From positions 1 through 36,987 of the forward strand of contig NW_023365927.1 in NCBI RefSeq assembly GCF_000003815.2: 36,987 bases of DNA. The letters run 5' to 3'. The translations under genes and the position numbers were made by a program. Source of the DNA: Branchiostoma floridae. Its lineage: Eukaryota > Chordata > Leptocardii > Amphioxiformes > Branchiostomatidae. The notes under the pieces were generated by a model, which saw nothing but the letters and a program-made list of their open reading frames with translations, was not told the origin of the DNA and did no database searches. Shown here in pieces: positions 23,501 to 36,987 of the stretch (positions within the stretch are counted from its first letter, which is position 1; each line of letters opens with the position of its first letter).

Positions 23501-26500
23501 TCTATTTTACCTGTTACAAATGGGAAAAAGCTTATGTCTTTGAACTGTGGGGTAGTCCGAGGGGTGCACATCGCCTGACACCCTACTGGCCAACAACTGC
23601 CACAAATAGAAGGAGCTGACTACCTTAGTTGGACATTTGCTGCGGGGACACAGCCAGCAGACCAAGAGTCAACACAAGAAACGTGGGCCACCGATTGACT
23701 AAGTCAGGCCTGGGAACGAAGTCAGTGAGTTGGAAGTAACCACACAGAATACGATACGCATCTAAAGCCGAAATGCCGCGCACTTCACAGGAAACTGTGC
23801 GAAGCGACTGTTCAACGGCCCAGAGCTAGTCAGTCGAAATATCAGGAGCAAACAAAACAAACTGGCACTTAACCAAGACAAGATCCGAAAAATCCAGCAG
23901 TTTGAAGATGGCAACTATAGAGTAGGCGCATCTGACATGAACAAACAGTGGATCCAGTGTATAATTCGTATCGACAGCTCAAGGGACGTCTGTCTCGAGG
24001 ACGCAGTTGCCCAGTACGAGGCCGACCTGCCATCGCCGGAGTTGTTTCCGATGGAACTTAACAGGTGGAAAAAACACTTTATGTCCGACCCGCCAGAGGT
24101 GCGACCGGCCTCTCCCGCAGAGGCGGTCAAGCGCTGTGATGTCACAATGTCTCCGAATGTCGGCGTTTTGTTGAAAATCGCCTGTACTCTGCCAGAAACA
24201 TCGTGCGAGTGTGAGAGAAGTTTCAGTGCCCTACGATGGTTGAACAACTACATGCGGGCTTCGATGGGAAAGATGCGGCTGTCCAACCTGGCACTTATCC
24301 ATATCCACTACGACACTGACATAGATCTAGACAAAGTAGTTGATTGTTTTGCTCTACTCAACCCCCGCAGACTAGAACTGGAGAACCTGTTGAAAGACCG
24401 CTAAGAGAAAAGACGATTAGCTATAGCTTAAGAATATTACGTTAAGAGTTACACTGTTAGTGTTATTTTATCAGGCTGTATAAAGTGATAGGTTAAGAAT
24501 ATCAAGTTAAGACTGTTAACTGAGGCAGTTACGTGTCAGTTTAAGAATGTCAAATTAGACTGTTAACTGAGGCAGTTACGTGTCAGTTTAAGAATGTCAA
24601 ATTAGACTGTTAACTGAGGCAGTTACGTGTCAGTTTAAGAATGTCAAGTTAAGACTGTTAACTGAGGCAGTTACTGAGGCACCAACATCGAATATCCAAG
24701 GTGGAATGCCCGCTCTCCTCCAACTGAATGGACTACACCCACTCCTCCAGGTGGGTCTCCAAAAACTACCCCTCCAACTCCAAGGGGGGCTGCAATGACC
24801 CCCCCCCCCCTACCTACATGGGGGTCTACTAGAACCTCCCAAAACCCACACCCACCCANNNNNNNNNNNNNNNNNNNNNNNNNNNNNNNNNNNNNNNNNN
24901 NNNNNNNNNNNNNNNNNNNNNNNNNNNNNNNNNNNNNNNNNNNNNNNNNNNNNNNNNNNNNNNNNNNNNNNNNNNNNNNNNNNNNNNNNNNNNNNNNNNN
25001 NNNNNNNNNNNNNNNNNNNNNNNNNNNNNNNNNNNNNNNNNNNNNNNNNNNNNNNNNNNNNNNNNNNNNNNNNNNNNNNNNNNNNNNNNNNNNNNNNNNN
25101 NNNNNNNNNNNNNNNNNNNNNNNNNNNNNNNNNNNNNNNNNNNNNNNNNNNNNNNNNNNNNNNNNNNNNNNNNNNNNNNNNNNNNNNNNNNNNNNNNNNN
25201 NNNNNNNNNNNNNNNNNNNNNNNNNNNNNNNNNNNNNNNNNNNNNNNNNNNNNNNNNNNNNNNNNNNNNNNNNNNNNNNNNNNNNNNNNNNNNNNNNNNN
25301 NNNNNNNNNNATCATCCTGGTACATCAGGCCAAAAGACAGCACTCCAGCCCAGCCTCATTTCACTGATTTGTTATGGAAAACTTTTAAACCCTAATTGCA
25401 AGTTGGATACAACTTCTGTGTACAGTAACTTTGTTCTAGTATACATGTATGTATACTGATGTATATTAACTGACCTATAATCACCTAATGTTCGAAGTGC
25501 TTGTAGGAGCTACTGGTACTGCCATTTAAAGTGATAGACTGGCCTTATGAGGAGGTTACTGATGACGCACTGGAATGAGAAGATTTAAAGACTTTTTTCC
25601 CTTTTCTAAAGTTCACATAATAGTATTAAACAAACGCTGATCACTGTTATATATAAATTATTTTCCTATACGGGTGCAACCGTATTCAGCAACATAAAAT
25701 GCATTGATATAGAAACGCGATAAGGCAATTATGTCGTCATGTATTCATGTTTTGTAATGGCAAATGACTTTCAACTATATAACAAAGAAATAGTCAATGT
25801 TTGGTAGGAAGTCTTAACTTCATGGCTACTTGAATATATGGCCAGACAGGTTCAATAAGTCTTTGTTGTATTTTTTTCTGCTTAAGTTTAAATGAATAAT
25901 GCCACATGTGCCAAGTTATTGATTATGTTTTGTATACCACAGTGGCCGAATATTGCGGCTCAACATTTAGCCCCATGATGATGCTACTGGCTCCATCTGG
26001 GCATCGGAGAATGACACCTCTGTTGTGGTCTGAAGGTATATGTAAAGATAAGATGCCATTTTGATGGAAACTGAATGCTGTGAATTAGTGTTGCTCGAAT
26101 TCAGAATAGTGTTAAGGAGACATGTTTGTATGTGTATATGCAGCAATAACTACAGCAGAAATAGTGTCTCAACTGCCATTATATGCTACATGTAGCCAAC
26201 AGTGGTGACGCAATATTTGTAAATGGGTGTTTTTTAACTTCTTCCATCTATTACATTTTATAATATTATACCGTAACATCACCTAGTGAAAANNNNNNNN
26301 NNNNNNNNNNNNNNNNNNNNNNNNNNNNNNNNNNNNNNNNNNNNNNNNNNNNNNNNNNNNNNNNNNNNNNNNNNNNNNNNNNNNNNNNNNNNNNNNNNNN
26401 NNNNNNNNNNNNNNNNNNNNNNNNNNNNNNNNNNNNNNNNNNNNNNNNNNNNNNNNNNNNNNNNNNNNNNNNNNNNNNNNNNNNNNNNNNNNNNNNNNNN

Positions 26501-29500
26501 NNNNNNNNNNNNNNNNNNNNNNNNNNNNNNNNNNNNNNNNNNNNNNNNNNNNNNNNNNTTTTTTCATGGTCCTATCAACTTTATTTACAGTATACTCAGT
26601 ATTTATCAAATCATTAAAGGGATTAGCTCTCCCCATTTTTGTCTAGCTCTAGTTTCTGATAATTTACTTTCTGTAATAATGACATTTTTCGAGTTTCTGC
26701 AGAACAGTATAAAACAATTTGTGTTACTAAAAAGTGCCTTATCTTTGTATAATACCCATGATTTTAATATGGTGTACAAGGCTATTGTTAATATATGATT
26801 ACCTGCTTTTGACATGTACGTTTCTTGGAAAACCAATAATACATGTTTCAAAGTTACTAATGTTGCTATTCATCTTTATCACATGTAGGAATCTCTCAAC
26901 TCTTTCCCAAAAGTTATCCAACCTGGTGCAACTAAAGAACATGTGTTCCTCGTTCTCTATTATCTTGCAATGTTGCAAAGAGGGGAATCTATTATTTTCC
27001 ATTTATAAAGATTGTTGTTACATGGTAAAATTCTATGTAGCAATTTGTACATGAAATTTGACAGTTTTCTTTCAGTTGTGAAGTTAATTGTTCTATCAAT
27101 CCAAGGAATTTGAAAAATTTGAGGATTTTTATGGAAGTTGGCTGCCCATGATTTTAAACTATTTGGGCTTTTGATTTTATTAAGGATTAGTTTCTTGTAC
27201 AGAAACCTGCATGTGTAATATTTGTAATCAAAGTCTTTTGTTGTTTGTTCCGTGGATTGATATTGTATGTTTTTCAGCAGTACTATCCAACTTTTGGGAA
27301 TTGCGTTTTTCACTTTGTACACTTCGACTAAACAATCTTTCTTATCACTCAATTTGTCGAGTATGTTATTCTCCTTTATACAATGATTTTCATCCAACAG
27401 GTCTCTTAAATATATAATTCCTGAATATATCAAATTCTTAAAATACAAAGTTGTGCTCCTTTTCTTGCTCCTATAATCAATGACATAACTGGATCCCCAA
27501 ATAATGTGATTTTTAACTTCCTCTGGAGTAAGTGGTTCAGGTACATTTCCCCCTGCAGCCTTGTGCCAGCTTAATATGACTTGAATGAAAATTATACTGC
27601 TAATACAAGCTCTTTATTCTACATAGAAACCAGACATTTCATACTGTTTTCCCCCTAGTACATATCTTTGCTTTCGATTCAACAATTTCCAATCAGGCTG
27701 ACCGAATATTTGGTCCTTAACACGTGTCATCCATTACAGGATTAGACGACATGTCCCATTTGTCGGCATCAAGTATGGGAGAGCAGGATTTCTCCTCAGT
27801 AAAAGTAAGTGATTTGGTATTGTTTATCAAGGAGATAAGAGCTGTTGCAAAACGGGTGATATATATATATATATATATATTCATTGTGCATCTGTGCATC
27901 TTATACCTATTTTCTTTTTTCTAAAACATTTGAGGTTTCCACTTACAGAAAAACACGTCCATTCGAATATTCATAACCCGGGCCGTGACAATAGCGGTCC
28001 GGACTGTCCATTCAAATGGTCCGGCAGCGATAAATAGAAGGACAAAAGGCATTGTCCGTGGATGCACCGCGACCTTTTGACCGTCTCTCAAACAAAAGAA
28101 TCGGGTCTTCCTCCTCGTCTTTAAGTTTTACTAGGACTTACAGAGCGTCAGAAATCAGGCTCGCTGCAGCAGAAACAGCATCTCTGTCTATCTCTCTATC
28201 TCGCGCTACACCCTCACCACGGAAAACATGGCTCAGGCCCAGCTGGACATGCGGAAGTCGTTTTCATAACACAGTATTACTCTTAGATTTACAAGACTCG
28301 TGTTTTTTTTACTATATATCTCAGAATCTGTTGTTCTTTAAATTCTATATAGAACTGGAACACGCGTCGCAGAGTTTTCTGCGCGAGGCCCTCAACCCGG
28401 GCGAGAAAATTCTGTACAGGCGGAGGGTGTGGGTCCAGTACCTACGGTCCCTATGGGAAAGATGTAAGTATCGTTAAGTTTTTTTTTGTTGTTTTATGTT
28501 TGTATGTGTGTATACTTGTATACTTATCCTCAAACTACATATCGTGAATTTACTCTTTTTGTCGTTTTTCTTTAGTCGAGACCTCACGTGCAGGGGCCAT
28601 GAGGCTGGAGCCTCTACGGCACCACCTAGATCCGTACGTGTCGGCATGGGCTGATGACCGGTACCACGGTAACATGGCTTTCCTATGTACTTTTTTAAAA
28701 TTTATTTTCATATACAAAATATATGTAATCTTCTTTTTTCTTCAAACTGTTAACTGCTCTAGTACTACATTTTGTTGTTTTAAACTTTTTTGAAATTTAT
28801 CCACTTTCCTGTATCTGAATTTATTCCCTGCTGTATTCTGATATACAAATCCCCTATATTCATAAGCTCTTTTTCCTACAGCCAAGACGCAAGCGACCAT
28901 CAGGACAATGTGTCCGCACGCCTAAGGCAGTTTACAGACACATTGTTGACCATACTCATAAATACAGAACGAGAGTTATCCGAAAATGGCGAGTATACAA
29001 GAGAGGAGTTGTTCAGGGAAGCTGCGCGGCGGGCGATAGGCCAGGCCCCACTTATTGATTATGACATTTTTCAGGGGTATCAGAATCTTTTAATAACAGG
29101 ATATCAGACTGCACCTGCACCGCCACCAACATTCAACCTGCCTTCCTGCTCCCAGCTCAACAGGGAGACACTTTGTAACACACTGTCAGGCATGGGAGTA
29201 GAAACCGTAGACTTCTCCCATGGGGAAGAGATGACTGATCCGCAGCTCAGAACTGCAATTGATTCTACCGTCGCTTTTCTAACGAGCGCCCGTGAAATGA
29301 GCAGCAGTGAAATGAGCGCCAGTGAAGTGAGCGACGATGACAGCCCCCAAGAAAGCCAATATGAGGGCGACGAAGACTCGGAGAGTGGGCTTGGAAGTCA
29401 GGACCAGAGTGGTCCCCAAGACACCGAAGAAGTCGATGGCGATGACCAGGTGGGGGGCAGTGAAGGCCAAGTGGGGGCATTGAGAGCGGATCTGAACTGA

Positions 29501-32500
29501 TATTCAGCATTATATACAGCATCTTGATTTTCTTCATATGTCAGTCTGACAACTTCATTATAATACTATTCTAAATTGCATATTTTTGTAGACTGCAAAA
29601 GGGCCTGTATGCAAAGGATGGCGGCGGATCTGTTCACCTTCGTGACATGGTCATATACCTGAATGACTTTGCAATAAAGCCCCAAGATGTTGGCAAGTTC
29701 ATAAGGGATGTCTTCAAGGTGGGAACAGAGTATTGTAATGACATCGTCATCTGTCAGTGATGAGAAGGACAGAAGTGATAGTGGAGAGCAGCACAGTAAT
29801 GATAAAGAACCCACAGAGTCACCAGCAAAAAAGACGAGATTTGATAATCCCTTTGTTGTTAATAACTTTGTAGCTGGAGCCTATGAGGACACATGGTGTG
29901 TGGGTCGGGTAGACCTGATACACGATTCAGGTGAAGAAATTTTGTGAGAATTTGCATACATGATGAACTTCATCGCCCATTTCATGTGTCAAATACTGTA
30001 TGGGCCCTGGGCATCACCTGTCGTACTGTTCCGTAAGAAAGATGGAGGGTAAAGATTTTGTGTAGACTATCGTAAGCTGAATGCCAGAACACGTAAGGAT
30101 GTATTCCCGTTACCGCATATTGAGGAATCTTTAGACGCACTGTCTATTTTCGACCCTGGATTTAGCTAGTGGATATTAGCAGGTGTGAAAAAGGATGCTT
30201 AACGATTGGCCTAAGACAAAATCTGGTGATCGCCTACTCATCTTCAAATTAACATGGATCCAGCAAAGCGTAAAGGAAACTACTGCACGCGAGAAAATCC
30301 GTGCCAGGAGGATTACAGAACAATTCCGCACACTTCAGGCGGCCCTGTTTCCCTCCACGATGACCAAGATGAGTAGGGCGGCTATTTAAGACGCTGCCAT
30401 CAACAAGTTGGCTGGGAAGACAGAAACGGCCACAACCGCCAACACTACATCGACTGTCCAACTTGAATATGAGCAGGTCAGTAACATCTACATGCTAACA
30501 ACTACTGACAACTACTACTCTTCCCCACAGTTGTTCCTAGATCTGATCGATGCAGGCGCCAATGCCTGCGGAACAGTGCGAAACCGCAANNNNNNNNNNN
30601 NNNNNNNNNNNNNNNNNNNNNNNNNNNNNNNNNNNNNNNNNNNNNNNNNNNNNNNNNNNNNNNNNNNNNNNNNNNNNNNNNNNNNNNNNCCCTTCACTGG
30701 TTAATCTGCAGGGTGCTACAAACGAACTCCGAAAACACTCCGCTTTTGACTTTTTTTTTTCATGGTCCTATCCATGAACTTTATTTACAAGTATACTCGG
30801 TATTTATCAAATCATTAAAGGTATTAGCTCTCCCCATTTTTGTCTAGCTCTAGTTTCTGATAATTTACTTTCTGTAATAATGACATTTTTCAAGTTTCTG
30901 CAGAACAGTATAAAACAATTTGTGTTACTAAAAAGTGCCTTATCTTTGTATAATACCCATGATTTTAATATGGTGTACAAGGCTATTGTTAATATATGAT
31001 TACCTGCTTTTGACATGTACGTTTCTTGGAAAACCAATGATACATGTTTCAAAGTTACTAATGTTGCTATTCATCTTTATCACATGTAGGAATCTCTCAA
31101 CTCTTTCCCAAAAGTTATCCAACCTGGTGCAACTAAAGAACATGTGTTCCTCGCTCTCTATTATCTTACAATGTTGCAAAGAGGGGAATCTATCATTTTC
31201 CATTTATAAAGATTGTTGTTACATGGTAAAATTCTATGTAGTAATTTGTACATGAAACTTGAGAGTTTTCTTTCAGTTGTGAAGTTAATTGTTCTATCAA
31301 TCCAAGGAATTTGAAAAATTTGAGGATTTTTATGGAAGTTGGCTGCCCATGATTTTAAACTATTTGGGCTATTGATTTTATTAAGGATTAGTTTCTTGTA
31401 CAGAAACCTGCATGTGTAATATTTGTAATCAAATTCTTTTGTTGTTTGTTCCGTGGATTGATATTGTATGTTTTTCAGCGGTACTATCCAACTTTTGGGA
31501 ATTGCGTTTTTCACTTTGTACATTTCGACTAAACAATCTTTCTTATCACTCAATTTGTCGAGTATGTTATTCTCCTTTATACAATGATTTTCATCCAACA
31601 GGTCTCTTACATATATAATTCCTGAATATATCAAATTCTTAAAATACAAAGTTGTGCTCCTTTTCTTGCTCCCATAATCAATGACATAACTGGATCCCCA
31701 AATAATGTGATTTTTAACTTCCTCTGGAGTAAGTGGTTCAGGTACATTTCCCCCTCCAGCCTTGTGCCAGCTTAATATGACTTGAATGAAAATTATACTG
31801 CTAATACAAGCTCTTTATTCTACATAGAAACCAGACAGACATTTCATACTGTTTTCCCACTAGTACATATCTTTGCTTTCGATTCAACAATTTCCAATCA
31901 GGCTGACCGAATATTTGGTCCTTAAACGTGTGTCATCCATTTACAGGAGAAGACGACATGCCCCATTTGTCGGCATCAAGTATGGGAGAGCAGGATTTCT
32001 CCTCAGTAAAAGTAAGTGATTTGGTATTGTTTATCAAGGAGATAAGGGCTGGTGCAAAACGGGTGATATATATATATATTCATTGTGCATCTGTGCATCT
32101 TATACCTATTTTCTTTTTTCTATAACATTTGAGGTTTCCACTTACAGAAAAACACGTCCATTCGAATATTCATGGCCCGGGCCGTGACAATAGCGGTCCG
32201 GACTGTCCATTCAAATGGTCCGGCAACGATAAACAGAAGGACAAAAGGCATTGTCAGTGGATGCTCCACGACCTTTTGACCGTCTCTCAAACAAAAGAAT
32301 CGGGTCTTCCTCCTCGTCTTTAAGTTTTACAAGAACTTACAGAGCGTCAGAAATCAGGCTCGCTGCAGCAGAAACAGCATCTCTGTGTATCTATCTCGCG
32401 CTACACCATCACCATGGAAAACATGGCTCAGGCCCAGCTGGACATGCGTAAGTCGTTTTTATAGCACAGTATTACTCTTAGATTTACAAGACTCAAGTGT

Positions 32501-35500
32501 TTTTTTACTACATATCTGAGAATCTGTTGTTTTTTAAATTCTATATAGAACTGGAACACGCGTCGCAGAGTTTTCAGTTTACAGGGGGACACATTGTTGA
32601 CCATGCTCATAAATACAGAACGAGAGTTATCCGAAAATGGTATACAAGAGAGGAGTTGTTCAGGGAAGCTGCGCGGCGGGCGATAGGCCAGGCCCCACTT
32701 ATTGACTATGATATTTTTCAGGGGTATCAGAATCTTTTAATAACTGGATATCAGACAACACCTGCACCGCCACCAACATTCAACCTGCCTTCCTGCTCCC
32801 ACCTTGACAGGGAGACACTTTGTAACACACTGTCAGGCATGGGAGTAGAAACCGTAGACTTCTCCGATGGGGAAGAGATGACTGATCCGCAGCTCAGAAC
32901 TGCAATTGATTCTACCGTCGCTTTTCTAACGAGCGCCAGTGAAATGAGCAACAGTGAAATGAGCAACAGTAAAATGAGCGACGATGACAGCCCCAAGAAA
33001 GCCAATATGAGGGCGACGAAGACTCGGAGAGTGGGCTTGGAAGTCAGGACCAGAGTGGTCCCCAAGACACCGAAGAAGTCGATGGCGATGACCAGGTGGG
33101 GCCAGTGAAGGCCAGGTAGGGGGGGGGGGGGCATTGAGGGCGGATCTGAACTCCCGCCATCAAGCCCTCACAATTCCATGTCTTTTAGAGGCTTCTGCAC
33201 CCTACAACCACGACAGCGACCAGGCTAGTGACGCCAACTTTTGGGACGACGATAGCGATGACGTGGGGGACAATGACAGCATCACTGTAATCCCGCCATC
33301 TAGCCCTCAAGATTCCCTGACTACCGACAACCTGGATTCCACCAACCTCATGCAGTTGCCCCCTACTCCGGAAGAGCATCAGAATACCATTAACGATCAT
33401 GACAGTGACCACGACAGCGTCATTATTATAGATGACACGAGTGAAGACATGGAAGATGACGGTGCAGAAGAAAATAGGGAGCGACCTTCAACCGTGGCAC
33501 CTGCGGTAGAAAATATCTGCAGGGTCAAGCCGTTCAATAGGTGAACATCAAGAGTTTATCTTATCACATACATTAATGTATAAATCTTTCTAAAATGACT
33601 GAAAACAAATACATGTTTGTTACTTGCCAGCCCAGTTGGACATGAGCAAACCTAAGTGCGATTACTTCATACTTGGTGGTTCATCCTTTATTACATGGTA
33701 GACAAATTTGTTGTGTGCATGTTACCAAAAACTGCTGAAACAATTTAGGATTTGTCAGGGTGACTGAATTGACAGTGAAGGAGGAATAATCCACTGTATT
33801 TGATGTAATGCTGCACAGCACTCAGTCTATGCATTGAAGATTACCTGTATTTCAACGGTTGTTGTCTTGTATCTATACAGAACTGAGTAGATGCTGTCTT
33901 TACTTGGAAATGACTATGTATAATAGTCTAGAATGTCCATATGTTGTCCTTAGGTTGGCTAAGGTTCTGATACTCATTCCAAGCACAGTTAGATATCAAA
34001 TACACGAATGAACGATTGTTCAGTATCGTACGTACCTGTGTGATTTGCCTTTAAGTAAGTTGTGATCATGTGTGTGGTCTATGAACTTTGCTAGTCAAGT
34101 CTATATTTATATATATCTTTTAGGTTCTGATACTCATTCCAAGCACAGTTAGATATCAAATACACGAATGAACGATTGTTCAGTATCGTACGTACCTGTG
34201 TGATTTGCCTTTAAGTAAGTTGTGATCATGTGTGTGGTCTATGAACTTTGCTAGTCAAGTCTATATTTATATATATCTTTTGTACATTGTTCACAGAATC
34301 CTGCTTTACCTTTCAACTTTGTGCAAAGAGCCAATTATAGACTCTTTTTAATGAGAGACCCCTCACAGGAAGTGAAGGGGGAGGGCAAAGCAGGTGCAAA
34401 AGCACCTTTGCAAGGTAAGATGGTTTGGTCCTTTTTACTTAATCATACTTAATACCATGGAGATCAACGGAAAAAACGTCCCTATCATGCTTCTGGGGGA
34501 CCCAGCCTATCCACTGCTTCCCTTGCTAACGGAGGGCTATCCGGAGAGCGGCCAGCTGACTCGGCAGCAGGACTAGAACTCCCGTCTGAGCGCGTATGGT
34601 TGTGGATCATGGAGTGTGGATTTGGCATTTAAGATGGCGGTGTCTGTCGAAACGTATCGACATCAACATCACATCAGTTCCGGACATTGTCCGCGCTGCA
34701 TGTGTGTTTCGACACAGTGAGGTCTTTGACAACCATTGGCTTGTAGAGGGAGCACGGGATAACAATCCTGCATGACATCCCTAGAATGGTAATGCAGATG
34801 CCGAAGCCTATGTAGATGCCGATGAAGCTGCTCCACATACTGTAGTTCAAGATGCACTGACACTCCTGTTCGCGCAACAACAAAATCAACCGACGTGTTT
34901 GAAGAAGCTCAATTGTAGTAGCAAATTGCCAGGACAACAATTGTTAAATCGTCAAGATCTAAATGTAGACAAGGAAGGCTGCACCAAGTCTTTTCTTCAA
35001 ACAAAAGCAAGGTCCTTGCACGAAGTAAAAAAAAACACAACCTGCATGTAAACTATGAGATTTCGTTGATGAGTTCCCACAGACAACCGTCCCCGGCTGT
35101 TACTTCCAATATTCCCAAAGCCTGTGGCGCCGGATCCAAAGTCTCGGCATAGTAAGGGTGTACAGGCAGGACCTTCAACTAAAACGGTGCCTTCGGATGA
35201 TAATGGCCATAGGGTACCCGCCCGTGGCATTGGTGCGGGTGAACTTCAGGAACCTGGTCGACAATTCACCCACTACCTGATCACCCGGTATCCAGCCTGT
35301 GGGACTTCATCCCTTACTACTAAATTATGCATTGAACTGGATCTCTTGGCTCCCGGAAGAACTACCTCCGGGATCATCTCTTTCAGGTCAAATTTATTCA
35401 ACAATTTGTTTCTAGGGACTGCTACAGTGTTCTTCCACCACAAGGACATTCAGAACTTCAGCAGCGGCATCCTCACCAAGGACAACAATCTTCTTAGGTC

Positions 35501-36987
35501 TGTTGCTAAGGATATCAGCAGTGTCCCACTTCTTGCATGTGTAAAAGAGAGGAACACAAATTAGTGTTGTTGTAGCCGTTAGGTGGGATGCCAAAGACGG
35601 CGATTTGTTCTACAGTGGGAAAGGCGTGTGCCAACCTGTGTTTATCCCTGTTGAGTTATCATATGTCAGGCGAGTGCCGACTCATGTTTTTCTCATTTAA
35701 TCATTTCTGGTATTACCGCCAAAAATTCTCTTTGTGTTGGTTGATAATGTGTATCGAAGTGTAATTGCTCAGATCATCCTGAGGGAGGCATAAAATCGTT
35801 AGCGAAAAATATTGTAATACATCTATACAGGTCATGGAATACAAAAACCGAGACCTATTTGCTGGACAGAAAAAAAGGCAAACATGGGACGAAATGCGGC
35901 AAAAAGAAGAGCCACCATGCAAGGTTTGTCAGATATAGTACACAATTAATTCCATGTTTTAGTATCAGACAGTGGAAGAGGGTAGGGGACAGTTGGTGCA
36001 GAAGGATGTGGAGAGGCTGTGGGCCCAGCTCCTGGGGATAGAACAGCAACTTCAGGAGCGCAGGAGGAATACCAATGACCAAAGCGAAAGAAGACCAGGG
36101 TGTTTGAGTCAACCGAACCCGTGAACAACACCGGGATACCCTAGTCAACATTGCAGGGCAAAACTATCAAGACCAAGAGGAGGAAGCTCCGGAGGGGCTA
36201 TCTGGAGCCTTGCTTCAGCACCCTCCCCAATCATATGGTGAGAGCAATATTTTCACCTATAGATAATATGTTTTGGTTAATGTAATGGTGTTCTTAGTCT
36301 TTTCAGAACGTCGAGACAATATGTCGAGACAATAGGTAAATCCAAGAAGAGGCAACAATCCAGTAAGTTGAGTCAGCTGAATAAACGTTGGTTTCCCCAC
36401 ATAGGGTAGAAACCCCTGTGCACCAAACAGTTCAAACAGCTTAATACCTTGAAGAAACAGAAGTAGACTCAAACTAGACGGCAAATGTACTAAATACCAC
36501 ATATCATAATATCCACAAGTACAACTTGTTCATGGGAGCAGGAGTTGACACAAAACACGTAACACGTGGATTAGGCAGCATTGACATCCAGAGTAGCTGA
36601 TCACTACCTAACACTGACAGTTCATTACCTGGTCAACTGGGAGGTAAGAGCTCGAGTGTTACAAACACTGAAAACAGACATGTCTTAGACCGGGGATAAT
36701 TTAGCAGTTGAAATCAAAGACTGCCTGGAGGACTTTGGCCTGAAGGGCAGGATAGAGGTAACGACTACCAACAATGCACAAGCCATGGTCAATGCTACAA
36801 CCAGTGCAGGGATTCCACTGTCTCTAGGATGTTGTGCCCATACTCTAAATCTTTGTACACATAAGACAACGAATTAGCCCACCATTGGCACAATGTTAGC
36901 TGGCATCCGACTTGGTGTTACATTCTTCCGCAACTCAAGTTGTACTTAAGGGCAAACAGAAAGGCGACCAAGGGTGACCGTGACAAT

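Overview
This is a gene-poor, repeat-rich stretch of an invertebrate animal genome. A lancelet (Branchiostoma, amphioxus) is the best guess, with moderate confidence. The reasons are GT-AG introns, polyA-type LINE ends, many short inverted-repeat elements of a style I associate with lancelets (the pair ending near ACACCRATTTAATTTCTTGG, and the CAGGGCTCGAAA element), ACATGTA-rich DNA, a mixture of hAT, piggyBac, PIF/Harbinger, Ty3/gypsy and Tx1/L1-like fragments, and paired copies differing by a few percent, as expected where heterozygosity is very high. Nothing is prokaryotic: there are no operons, and most open frames are by-products of simple repeats or of N runs. The assembly has gaps at 5736-6355, 8042-8141, 12282-12381, 18703-19041, 24859-25310, 26293-26558 and 30590-30689, plus single Ns at 17426 and 20957.

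Left third (1-12.4 kb). A 3.5-kb minisatellite of 10-bp purine-rich units (AGGAGAAWCY) fills the left edge. Its first 189 units keep a perfect 10-bp register. It is followed by a CA-rich minisatellite, and the 10-bp array returns in inverted orientation at 7.4-8.0 kb. Further right are a MITE at 8.2-8.5 kb, a CpG-dense patch at 10.4 kb and five tandem copies of a 163-164-bp unit.

Middle (12.4-24.7 kb). Here lie several short TIR elements, a tRNA-derived SINE, a 142-bp tandem duplication, and a second copy of the 2.4-5.1 kb block at 17.4-20.9 kb. This second copy has acquired a clean 698-bp TIR transposon with a 6-bp target duplication; the first copy preserves the empty site. Next come a 0.5-kb inverted repeat built from two head-to-head copies of a structured, TATA-bearing repeat, then decayed transposase-like exons and an intact C-terminal hAT dimerisation domain.

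Right third (24.7-37.0 kb). A 2.4-2.9 kb block is present twice (26.6-29.5 and 30.75-33.1 kb). Each copy holds a 5'-truncated Tx1/L1-like LINE 3' end on the minus strand, then a small exon and a multi-exon gene of unknown function with an acidic tail on the plus strand. The two gene copies carry different lesions. Between and after them are fragments of Ty3/gypsy reverse transcriptase, a bHLH-like domain with a stop codon, piggyBac and Harbinger transposases, a perfect 160-bp tandem duplication, and a hAT transposase core running off the right end.

There is no cooperating gene set. The only candidate host-like coding material is the duplicated acidic-tail gene and the bHLH-like fragment. I found no convincing new biological system. 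The best leads are the register-locked 10-bp arrays, the covarying hairpin in the TATA-bearing repeat, the filled/empty transposon site, and the duplicated unknown gene.
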